Positions 1 through 5,704 of a stretch of 8,135 bases of DNA are shown here, piece by piece (position 1 is the stretch's first letter; each line of letters begins with the position of its first letter). The stretch is from Acidobacteriota bacterium (GTDB taxonomy: Bacteria > Acidobacteriota > UBA890 > WLXD01). Under the pieces are notes generated by a model. The model worked only from the letters and a program-made list of their open reading frames with translations, did no database searches and had not been told where the DNA came from. The DNA lies in contig JACZXM010000115.1 in the NCBI GenBank assembly GCA_022571615.1, positions 1 to 8,135 of the forward strand, read 5' to 3'. The position numbers and the translations under genes are program-made.

Positions 1-157
1 CGACATCCTGGTTTGGAAGGACACCGCCATCGTGCCGGTGGCCTCGACCGTCGACCTGCTCGTCGATATGAGCAATCCTGGGGTGTGGATGCTGCACTGC
101 CACATCGCCGAGCACCTACACGCCGGCATGATGACCTCCTTCACGGTCACCGAGTAG
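1..157 (+). CDS. Multicopper oxidase, C-terminal end (5' part outside the window)
   Basis: Reading from base 2, 51 codons are open up to TAG at 155-157. Near the end is HCHIAEHLHAGMM, the hallmark C-terminal copper motif of multicopper oxidases (HCHxxxHxxxxM). In that family the Cys, one His and the Met bind the type 1 copper that takes electrons from the substrate, and the other His residues help hold the trinuclear cluster that reduces O2 to water. The upstream VPVASTVDLLVDMSNPG stretch fits the last cupredoxin domain. The protein is probably periplasmic, but its signal peptide is not visible. Substrate type (laccase-like, cuprous oxidase, nitrite reductase-like) cannot be decided from this end. 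The next gene starts six bases after the stop, so the two are probably co-transcribed. Confidence 0.9.
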   Translation, partial: DILVWKDTAIVPVASTVDLLVDMSNPGVWMLHCHIAEHLHAGMMTSFTVTE

Positions 158-163
158 AACCGG

Positions 164-1255
164 TTGGCCCAACCTCCGGTCATCGCCTGTTTCATCAGCC
201 CCCACGGGTTCGGGCACGCGGCCAGGGCGGCAGCCGTGATCGAGGCCCTCCGGCGTCGCCGGCCCGGACTTGGGGCCGAGATCTTCACCACCGTTGCGAC
301 CTGGTTCCTGCAACAGTCGCTGGGCGGCGGGTTCCGCCAACACACGGTCGTTACCGACGTCGGGCTGGTGCAGCGCAACGCCCTGGAGGAAGACCTGGCG
401 GCAACGCTGGTTGGGCTCGATCGACTGCTGCCGCCCGATCCTGAGATCGTCGCGCAGCTTGCCCGGCGGGTGAACGAGTCCGGATGCTGCGTTCTCCTTG
501 CCGATATCGCGCCACTGGGCCTGGCGGTCGGTGAGCGAGCGGGGATACCGACCGTGTTGGTGGAGAACTTCACATGGGATTGGATCTACCGCGCCTACCA
601 GCCCGTATGTCCCGGGCTCGAGCCGCATATCGAGACCATTCGGCAGCTCAACCGAGCCGCCACGTTACACATCCAGGCCGAGCCCGTTTGCCAGCACGTC
701 GCCGGCGCGGTGCAGGTGTCGCTGATTGCTCGCGCCACCCGCCGGGGGAGGATAGAGACACGCACCGAGCTCGGAGTCCCGGAGTCCGAGACGCTCATCC
801 TGGTGACCATGGGTGGGCTACCTTGGCTCTTCGGGCCGCTTGGCGATCTGGAGAGCCTGCCGATGCGATTCCTGCTGCTATCGGATTCTCGGGCCCAGCA
901 ATCAGTGCCCTCCAATGTTCGCGTCCTGGCCTCGAGCTCGGGCATCTACCATCCCGATCTGGTATGTGCGGCCGACGTCGTGGTCGGCAAGCTGGGGTAC
1001 TCCACGCTGGCCGAGGCGGTTTCAGCCGGGTCGCCCTATCTGTACGTCGAGCGGCCGGCGTTTCCGGAAACCGAGGTGCTCGCGGCCTACGCCGACGCAG
1101 CCGTGCCCACCGCACGGATGACCGAGTCGGAGTTTCGCTCCGGATCCTGGGTGCGGCACCTGCCGACGCTGCTGGCCGCCGGCAGGGTCGAGCCCCGTCT
1201 TGCAGACGGAGCCGAGCAGGTCGTCGACGAGATCTGCGCCCTAGCGGCCTGGTGA
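164..1255 (+). CDS. GT-B-fold glycosyltransferase-like protein, related to the N-terminal domain of plant L-arabinokinase
   Basis: 363 residues with no signal peptide or membrane segment, so probably cytoplasmic. Three blocks identify the fold. SPHGFGHAAR (12-21) is the glycine/histidine loop of GT-B enzymes such as MurG-like transferases. ENFTWDWIY (134-142) resembles the NFSWDFIY block of the N-terminal domain of plant L-arabinokinase. ADVVVGKLGYSTLAEA (270-285), followed by G-x-P and YVERPAFPE (294-302), is the C-lobe site that normally binds the nucleotide-sugar donor. There is no GHMP kinase domain, so it is the transferase-like half standing alone. Donor and acceptor are unknown. The start is TTG at 164: the preceding gene's stop lies in the same frame at 155-157 and no ATG or GTG precedes the conserved block. 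A ribosome site is weak or absent, which fits translational coupling to the oxidase gene. Confidence 0.8.
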   Translation: MAQPPVIACFISPHGFGHAARAAAVIEALRRRRPGLGAEIFTTVATWFLQQSLGGGFRQHTVVTDVGLVQRNALEEDLAATLVGLDRLLPPDPEIVAQLARRVNESGCCVLLADIAPLGLAVGERAGIPTVLVENFTWDWIYRAYQPVCPGLEPHIETIRQLNRAATLHIQAEPVCQHVAGAVQVSLIARATRRGRIETRTELGVPESETLILVTMGGLPWLFGPLGDLESLPMRFLLLSDSRAQQSVPSNVRVLASSSGIYHPDLVCAADVVVGKLGYSTLAEAVSAGSPYLYVERPAFPETEVLAAYADAAVPTARMTESEFRSGSWVRHLPTLLAAGRVEPRLADGAEQVVDEICALAAW

Positions 1256-1277
1256 GAAACTCCGCTTCTGATGTACG

Positions 1278-2138
1278 ATGAAGTCAATGGGCGAAGATTT
1301 TGAACAGGCGCGGGCGGCCGTCGAGAACATTGCTAGGAATCCCAACGCCACCCTAGCTCACTTCAACCACATCGCCACAAGATACGGCGCGATGCGGGAT
1401 TTGGACAACCGCGCCGTCCGCCGCGTGAGCCGCATTCTCGCGTCCGACTCCAGCCGAAATGGAGTTCTCCACCTACTCGATGTGGGCACGGGTACCGGAA
1501 GATACATCGACGCGATCGCCGTGCGCTTGGCGTCCAAATTCTCGAGAGAGTCCGTGGTACTTGGCGTGGATCTCAATGCCGCCATGTTGCGCCGTGGTGT
1601 GCAACCTGGAGAAGCGTCAAGGCTTCCAGTCAGACGCCTCGTTGCCCGGGCTGAGGCGTTGCCTTTCCGTGAAGCGAGTTTCGATGCCCTTTTCTGCTTC
1701 AATGCCATTCACCACTTCGATTTGGCTGGCTTCGTCCGTCAGGCGTCGCTCATTCTCAGGCCAAACGGTCGATTGTTCATTTACACTCGCACCGAGGAGC
1801 AAAACCGAGAAACGATCTGGGGACGATATTTCCCCGGTTTTCTCGAACGGGAGACACGTCTCAGGACAATCGGCGAGATCGCGCTCACGCTACGCGCAGA
1901 CGGGGCGTTCCCCAACGTACGGCTGCAGAACATCCCATGGACGTTGACGACCTCGTTAGCGCGGCTCGTTGACCAAGTGCACGCGCGTCATTATTCGACG
2001 TTCAGCTTATTCCCCCCCGATGAGCTGTTGGTAGCTGCCGATGTATTTCACCGCCGAGTGCAACAGACCTTCTCGGATCCCATGAGACTCGAGATTTCGA
2101 ATCCTCATCTTCTAGTTGAGGCCCAACGGGCTACTTGA
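1278..2138 (+). CDS. Class I SAM-dependent methyltransferase (Methyltransf_11/25 type)
   Basis: 286 residues. The Rossmann-type SAM fold is clear: motif I LLDVGTGTGRY (67-76) binds SAM, the acidic residue in GVDLN (D98) would contact the ribose, ALPFREASFDALFCFNAIHH (127-146) covers motifs II-III, and LILRPNGRLFIYTRT (158-172) is the usual strand after the LRPGG-type turn. The C-terminal 100 residues, rich in aromatic residues and Arg, probably form the substrate cap; the acceptor is unknown. It starts 22 bases after the glycosyltransferase stop, so co-transcription is possible. No good ribosome-binding site precedes ATG 1278; ATG 1287 is an alternative three codons later. Its GC is clearly lower than that of the neighbours (52-57% in two sampled 60-base lines against 75% in one hflK line), with more A/T-ending codons, which suggests a separate origin. 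Confidence 0.85.
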   Translation: MKSMGEDFEQARAAVENIARNPNATLAHFNHIATRYGAMRDLDNRAVRRVSRILASDSSRNGVLHLLDVGTGTGRYIDAIAVRLASKFSRESVVLGVDLNAAMLRRGVQPGEASRLPVRRLVARAEALPFREASFDALFCFNAIHHFDLAGFVRQASLILRPNGRLFIYTRTEEQNRETIWGRYFPGFLERETRLRTIGEIALTLRADGAFPNVRLQNIPWTLTTSLARLVDQVHARHYSTFSLFPPDELLVAADVFHRRVQQTFSDPMRLEISNPHLLVEAQRAT

Positions 2139-2289
2139 CTCGGGCTGAGGCGAAAGACTCGCCGTCGAGGAACGGACCCTTCGGGGCTGGCCAGAGAGCG
2201 CTGTTGACGTTCTCGAGAACGGCGAGGTCCCGCCTCTCGCTTCCCTGACTGCGCCGAGGGGAAATCGAACGACCCTCACGGACCGTTCT
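2131..2289 (-). pseudogene. Possible 3' remnant of an unidentified minus-strand gene
   Basis: On the minus strand an open frame of 52 codons runs from just after a stop (TGA, complement of 2290-2292) to TAG (complement of 2131-2133), overlapping the methyltransferase 3' end by eight bases. It has no ATG, GTG or TTG. Its last half reads like ordinary protein (…VLENVNSALWPAPKGPFLDG…) and about three quarters of the third positions in the last 29 codons are G or C. I do not recognise it. It could be the tail of a gene whose 5' part was removed near the repeat-like block at 2261-2304, or a chance open frame in GC-rich DNA. Confidence 0.2.
2208..2221. repeat. 14-base perfect palindrome, possible operator
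   Basis: CGTTCTCGAGAACG reads identically on both strands. It lies about 200 bases upstream of hflK and 70 bases after the methyltransferase. TTGACG (2204-2209) overlaps its left edge and resembles a -35 box, but no -10 box follows at the right distance. Perfect two-fold symmetry with no spacer fits a dimeric regulator site or a restriction-type site. No specific regulator is implied. Confidence 0.3.
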
Positions 2290-2304
2290 TCAGCAGCCTG
2301 CTAA
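2261..2304. repeat. Possible insertion-sequence end or dispersed repeat
   Basis: The block ends in TTCAGCAGCCTGCTAA, whose core AGCAG-C-CTGCT is a perfect 11-base inverted repeat. The string resembles a TTTTTCAGCAGCCTGCTA sequence that I associate from memory with mobile-element ends or dispersed repeats in proteobacterial genomes. No transposase and no partner inverted repeat is visible in this window. If it is an element end, it is a remnant. Confidence 0.25.
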
Positions 2305-2413
2305 TGCCCGACTGACGCGGTATCCTGTGGGGGACCGATCATAACTTCTGCCGCGGTGGAGGCGGCGCCCCACCCAATGATGCCGCATGCCTCTGCACGC
2401 GACTGTCACATCC

Positions 2414-2419
2414 GGGAGG
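2414..2419 (+). promoter_or_regulatory. Ribosome-binding site of hflK
   Basis: GGGAGG sits four bases before ATG 2424, a strong and well-placed Shine-Dalgarno sequence. It fixes the hflK start and confirms that the product lacks the long Gly-rich N-terminus of the E. coli protein. Confidence 0.8.
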
Positions 2420-2423
2420 CAAC

Positions 2424-3452
2424 ATGGAACGACCTGGTTTCGGCAACGTGTCGGTCGGTGACTTTCGACCACCGAACATTCAGATACCCAAGGGCGCCGC
2501 CGGATTCGTGCCGCTGGCCATTCTGGTCGTAGTGCTGTTGTGGAGCGCCTTCTACACCGTGGAGCCGGAGGAAGTCGGCGTTGTCTTGACGTTCGGGAAG
2601 TTCAGCAAGACCACCGAACCCGGCCTGCACTTCAAGCTCCCGTACCCGGTCCAGACGGTTATCAAGGTACCGGTGCAGCGGCAACTCAAGCAGGAGTTCG
2701 GCTTCCGCACCGCTCCCGCAGGCGTTCGATCGCAGTTTGCGAATGTTGCGAATGTCTCGGCCGAGTCGCTAATGCTCACCGGCGATCTGAACGTGGGCGT
2801 GGTGGAGTGGACGACGCAGTATCGCGTCTCCGATCCGTACCTGTATACGTTCAAGGTTCGCGACGTGGACTCGACCTTCCGTGACATGAACGAGGCGGTC
2901 ATGCGCGCCGTGGTCGGTGACCGCAGCGTCAGCGAGATGCTGACCATCGGCCGCCAAGAGATCGCCACCGAGGTGGAAGTTCGGCTGCAGGAAATGTGCG
3001 ATCAATACGAGACCGGGATCCGCATCGAGCAGGTCGTGTTGCAGGATGTCAATCCTCCCGAGCCGGTCAGGCCGTCCTTCAACGAGGTCAACCAGGCGCA
3101 GCAGGAGCGGGAGCGGATGATCAACGAGGCGCGAGCCGACTTCAACCGTGTGATCCCCCGCGCCCGGGGCGAGGCCGCGCAGACGATCTTCGCCGCCGAG
3201 GGCTACGCCACCGATCGGGTCAACCGCGCCGAGGGCGACGCGGACCGCTTCCGAGCCCTGTATCAGGCCTACCGGCGAGCTCCCGAGGTTACCCGGCGAA
3301 GACTGTATCTGGAAACCATGCTGGATCTGCTGCCGTCCATTCGGAGCAAGGTGATCATCGACGAGGACATCAAGGGAATACTGCCGTTGCTCAACCTGCA
3401 GGGTGAGGTCACCATGCCCGGTGCGCAAGATAGCCAGGAGCAAAGTCGATGA
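2424..3452 (+). CDS. hflK: HflK, membrane SPFH/band-7 protein, FtsH modulator
   Basis: 342 residues. A short 24-residue N-terminal part precedes one membrane segment (about 27-45, VPLAILVVVLLWSAF). The SPFH/band-7 domain follows, starting with TVEPEEVGVVLTFGKF (45-60) and EPGLHFKLPYP (65-75). A long charged helix (about 222-290) is rich in Glu, Arg and Ala, as in the coiled coil of the family. SLMLTGDLNV (115-124) and VQDVNPP-like VLQDVNPPEP (205-214) are typical HflK landmarks. With HflC it forms a large cage around the AAA protease FtsH in the inner membrane and limits its access to membrane substrates. E. coli HflK is near 420 residues; the difference is mainly its Gly-rich N-terminal region, absent here. 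The next gene, hflC, starts inside the last codons. A 9-base near-perfect tandem duplication at 2739-2756 encodes ANVANV. Confidence 0.93.
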   Translation: MERPGFGNVSVGDFRPPNIQIPKGAAGFVPLAILVVVLLWSAFYTVEPEEVGVVLTFGKFSKTTEPGLHFKLPYPVQTVIKVPVQRQLKQEFGFRTAPAGVRSQFANVANVSAESLMLTGDLNVGVVEWTTQYRVSDPYLYTFKVRDVDSTFRDMNEAVMRAVVGDRSVSEMLTIGRQEIATEVEVRLQEMCDQYETGIRIEQVVLQDVNPPEPVRPSFNEVNQAQQERERMINEARADFNRVIPRARGEAAQTIFAAEGYATDRVNRAEGDADRFRALYQAYRRAPEVTRRRLYLETMLDLLPSIRSKVIIDEDIKGILPLLNLQGEVTMPGAQDSQEQSR

Positions 3453-4396
3453 AGGGCCTGAGCATGGGTTTCGCGATCGGTATTGTCATCGTCGCCGTTC
3501 TGATCCTGGGCGGTGCAACCTACATCGTGGACGAGACACAGCAGGTGGTGATCACGCAGTTCGGGGAACCGGTGGGGGATCCGATCACCGAGCCGGGGCT
3601 GCACTTCAAGATCCCGATGATCCAAACCGCCATCCGCTTCGACAAGCGATTTCTGGAGTGGGACGGCGCCCCGAATCAGTTACCGACGCGCGACAAGCGA
3701 TTCATCCACGTGGACACCTATGCCCGCTGGCGCATCACCGATCCCCTGAAGTTCCTCCAGCGTCTGCGCGACGAGCGCGGAGCGCAGTCGCGGCTCGATG
3801 ACATCCTCGGTGGCGAGACCCGCAACACCATCGCCAAGCACGACCTGATCGAGGTGGTACGAAGCACGAACCGGGAGTTCGCTCTCTCCGACGATCTCGC
3901 CGACAGCGCGGGGGCCCGCGACCAGACCGCGGCGGTAGTGATCGAGAGCGGCCGCGCCAAACTGGCGGCGGAGGTTCTGGCGGCGGCACAGCAACGCACG
4001 GGCGACCTGGGGATCGAGATCCTCGATTTCCAGTTCAAGCGCCTCAACTATGTCGAGGAGGTGCGCCGCGAGGTGTACAACCGCATGATCTCGGAGCGGC
4101 AACGCATCGCCGAGAGGTTCCGCTCCGAGGGCGCGGGCGAGGCAGCACGGATCGCCGGCGAGAAGGAACGCGACTTGCAGCGAATTACTTCCGAGGCGTA
4201 CCGGCGCGCGCAGGAGGTCAAGGGAGCGGCCGACGCGGAGGCGGCCACGATCTACGCCGATGCCTACAACGCCGACCCTGATTTCTACCGCTTCGTCAAG
4301 ACGCTCGAGGTATACCGCGAGACCTTGCGAACGAACACGACGCTGCTGCTTGGCACCGGCGGCGAGTTCCTGCGCTTCCTCAAGAGCTCGCGCTAG
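3449..4396 (+). CDS. hflC: HflC, membrane SPFH/band-7 protein, partner of HflK
   Basis: 315 residues, close to the usual family length. One N-terminal membrane segment (7-27) is followed by the SPFH domain: QQVVITQFGEPVG (31-43), EPGLHFKIP (48-56) and YARWRITDP (91-99). RREVYNRMISERQRIAERFR (206-225) starts the long helix, and ADAEAATIYADAYNADPDFY (261-280) plus the terminal EFLRFLK (306-312) are specific HflC landmarks. It builds the heterooligomeric HflKC ring with HflK and acts on FtsH. ATG 3449 overlaps the hflK TGA as ATGA, with AGGAG at 3436-3440 eight bases upstream, so translation is coupled and the two products are probably made in matched amounts. The pair is not next to hfq-hflX as in E. 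coli. Confidence 0.93.
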   Translation: MKGLSMGFAIGIVIVAVLILGGATYIVDETQQVVITQFGEPVGDPITEPGLHFKIPMIQTAIRFDKRFLEWDGAPNQLPTRDKRFIHVDTYARWRITDPLKFLQRLRDERGAQSRLDDILGGETRNTIAKHDLIEVVRSTNREFALSDDLADSAGARDQTAAVVIESGRAKLAAEVLAAAQQRTGDLGIEILDFQFKRLNYVEEVRREVYNRMISERQRIAERFRSEGAGEAARIAGEKERDLQRITSEAYRRAQEVKGAADAEAATIYADAYNADPDFYRFVKTLEVYRETLRTNTTLLLGTGGEFLRFLKSSR

Positions 4397-4473
4397 CAGG
4401 CCTGCCAGGACAACGTGATTTCCCCCACAACTGAGGGCGGCGGCATGGATTTCGGTGCCGCTGCTCGGCTACC

Positions 4474-4495
4474 ATGGGGACTCCCATCCGGGGAG
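4474..4495 (+). promoter_or_regulatory. Ribosome-binding site of the DUF3014 gene within two competing short hairpins
   Basis: GGGGAG (4490-4495) lies seven bases before ATG 4503 and decides that start. Just upstream, ATGGG (4474-4478) can pair with CCCAT (4483-4487). Alternatively, CTCCC (4481-4485) can pair with GGGAG (4491-4495) around a five-base loop and hide the ribosome site. The two stems share bases 4483-4485, so they exclude each other. Each stem is only five pairs, so function is uncertain. The rest of 4397-4502 shows only a loop-less palindrome GCAGGCCTGC over the hflC stop (4396-4405) and no clear terminator. Confidence 0.3.
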
Positions 4496-4502
4496 ATTCG
4501 CG

Positions 4503-5252
4503 ATGCAACGTGCCACCGCCATTGCCGTCACCATCGTTGTCCTGATCGCAGCGATCGCAGTCTACATGCTCGTTGGCCGCGACGCCCCCGCTCCGGAGCC
4601 GGTCGCCGAGCCGGAGCCTGCCGCCCCCGCCAGTGAGGCGGAGGAGGTAGCGCCGCCAGAGATCGTGTTACCGCCGCTGGCGGAAAGCGACGCGCTGGTG
4701 CTAGGTCTCGCCGCCGATCTCGGTGTGTCACCGGGTATGATCGCGGCCTTGCGCGTCGACCTGGTTCGCACCTTCGTGAAGGCTGTGGATGCCGTCGCTA
4801 GCGGCGAGACACCGCGCCAGCAGCTGGCGTTTCTCGCCCCCGAGGGTGATTTCCCCACCGTGCAGCGCGACGGCTTGTTCTTCGCCGATGCGTCCGGTTT
4901 CGCTCGCTATGACACCGCGGCGGCAGAGGTGGCGGCGCTCGATGCCGAATCCCTGGTCAGCGGCTTCGAGACCATCGAGCCGCTGGCAAACGAGGCGTTC
5001 GTCGAGATCGGAGGAGCCGAGATCGGGTTCCGCCGACGCCTGATCCAGGCTCTCGATGTCTTGCTGGCAGCTCCGCAGATCGAGGGAGAGCCGCGGCTGC
5101 TCGACGTCGCAGTGGACCGGTTCGAGTACGCGGAGCCGCAGCTGGAGGATCTGCCTCCGGTGCAAAAGCAGCTCCTGCGGATGGGACCGCGAAACCAGGC
5201 CCTCATCCAGCGCAAGCTGCAGCAGATCCGCGACTTGCTGGCTGGCGCGTAG
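4503..5252 (+). CDS. DUF3014 family membrane-anchored protein
   Basis: 249 residues from ATG 4503. One N-terminal membrane helix (about 5-23, TAIAVTIVVLIAAIAVYML) is followed by a Pro/Ala/Glu linker (28-56) and a compact helical domain (57-249), so most of it is probably periplasmic. The domain matches my memory of DUF3014: LPPLAESDALV (56-66), VRTFVKAVDAVASGETP (88-104), AFLAPEGDFPTVQRDG (109-124), SGFARYD (131-137) and the closing PPVQKQLLRMGPRN (218-231). No enzymatic motif is visible and the family's function is not known to me. A GTG at 4455 in the same frame would add 16 residues, but the ribosome site favours ATG 4503. It lies 106 bases after hflC on the same strand, so read-through from hflKC is possible; an envelope link to HflKC rests only on position. 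Confidence 0.82.
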   Translation: MQRATAIAVTIVVLIAAIAVYMLVGRDAPAPEPVAEPEPAAPASEAEEVAPPEIVLPPLAESDALVLGLAADLGVSPGMIAALRVDLVRTFVKAVDAVASGETPRQQLAFLAPEGDFPTVQRDGLFFADASGFARYDTAAAEVAALDAESLVSGFETIEPLANEAFVEIGGAEIGFRRRLIQALDVLLAAPQIEGEPRLLDVAVDRFEYAEPQLEDLPPVQKQLLRMGPRNQALIQRKLQQIRDLLAGA

Positions 5253-5284
5253 GGTCGTTGCTGGCGCAGCTGCCAGACGATTGG

Positions 5285-5380
5285 ATGTTGCGAGTGCAGA
5301 GGCGCGCCCGCGCTCCCGCTGGATGGCTCGTCGCCTGTGCCATGCTGCTGGGCCCCCCAGCCAGGGTGGCAATCGCTGGT
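5285..5380 (+). other. Signal-peptide-like reading frame upstream of the cytochrome fragment
   Basis: From ATG 5285 this frame encodes a basic start (MLRVQRRARAPAG) and then a hydrophobic core (WLVACAMLLGPPARVAIAG) with Ala-x-Ala-like cleavage options, as in an exported protein. There is no good ribosome site. The frame then runs out of register through the cytochrome fragment and ends at a stop near 5479. It may be the 5' end of the broken cytochrome gene, now frameshifted or joined across a deletion, or a chance hydrophobic frame. Confidence 0.25.
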
Positions 5381-5565
5381 TTCACCTGTACCCCGACGAA
5401 CGCACACCGCACGGGGATCCACTGCACTGGAGCAGCGTCGATCAGAACTGGAACTCCATGTGCGCCGAGTGCCACTTGACCGGCGTGCGCAAGGGTTACT
5501 TGGCGGCAAAGGATCGCTATAAGACGACCTCGGCGGAGATCGATGTCTCGTGTGAGGTCCTGTAA
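5362..5565 (+). pseudogene. Internal fragment of a multihaem c-type cytochrome gene
   Basis: In the frame ending at TAA 5563-5565, about 65 codons (5362-5556) read as the middle of a known large cytochrome family: GGNRWFHLYPDE (5365-5400), then DPLHW, then NWNSMCAECH with an intact CxxCH haem site (Cys 5461-5463, His 5473-5475), then [20 protein letters not shown] and SCE. In full proteins of this type, which carry several CxxCH sites and often TPR repeats, this point continues as CEACHGPGS with the next haem. Here the match stops right after SCE and the frame ends two codons later. Upstream of about 5360 the expected earlier haem domain is missing. Both borders are sharp, so this is a truncated relic, not a working gene. 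The native protein would be periplasmic and act in electron transfer. Confidence 0.75.
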
Positions 5566-5650
5566 ACAAATCTGGTACGCGATCTGGAGCGGGAGCGATG
5601 ACGGCAACAACGTCGTTGCCCTGGGGCCTGCTAGCGGTGTAACCAGACCC

Positions 5651-5679
5651 GTCACACTTCCACCACGGCCTGCTAGAGT
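5651..5679 (+). promoter_or_regulatory. Possible sigma-70-type promoter of arcC
   Basis: GTCACA (5651-5656) and TAGAGT (5674-5679) each match four of six consensus bases and are separated by exactly 17 bases. A transcript from about 5686 would give a leader of roughly 19 bases containing GGAG (5693-5696), eight bases before ATG 5705. The boxes are degenerate and such matches occur by chance. The rest of 5566-5704 shows a tiny frame of 14 codons (5598-5642) with GGAG eight bases upstream, and nothing else I recognise. Confidence 0.3.
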
Positions 5680-5704
5680 TGGAAATGACCACGGAGCAAG
5701 ACTG

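Larger units (their letters stand above)
2139..2423. other. Intergenic region before hflK
   Basis: These 285 bases hold no recognisable complete gene and no tRNA that I can fold. They contain a 14-base perfect palindrome (2208-2221), a repeat-like block (2261-2304) and a strong ribosome-binding site for hflK at the end. A small CCC-TTCG-GGG hairpin near 2178-2187 is too weak to call a terminator and has no T run. TATCCT at 2321-2326 resembles a -10 box but has no matching -35 box, so the hflK promoter is not identified. Confidence 0.5.

Noticed and set aside
2170..2190. Hairpin CCC-TTCG-GGG after the methyltransferase as terminator
   Set aside because: Only three firm pairs and no T run.
2204..2232. 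TTGACG as the -35 box of an hflK promoter
   Set aside because: No -10-like sequence at 16-18 bases distance (GTCCCG lies there).
2230..2340. tRNA-like string on the minus strand (GTTCGATTTCCC resembling a T-arm)
   Set aside because: No matching acceptor, D or anticodon stems could be formed around it.
2769..3443. Minus-strand open frame (224 codons) antisense to hflK
   Set aside because: It mirrors the codon pattern of hflK, has no recognisable motif, and hflK is certain.
5543..5704. Upstream in-frame extension of carbamate kinase
   Set aside because: The family starts at the VVALGGNA strand; a good ribosome site precedes ATG 5705 and the extension overlaps the cytochrome relic in another frame.
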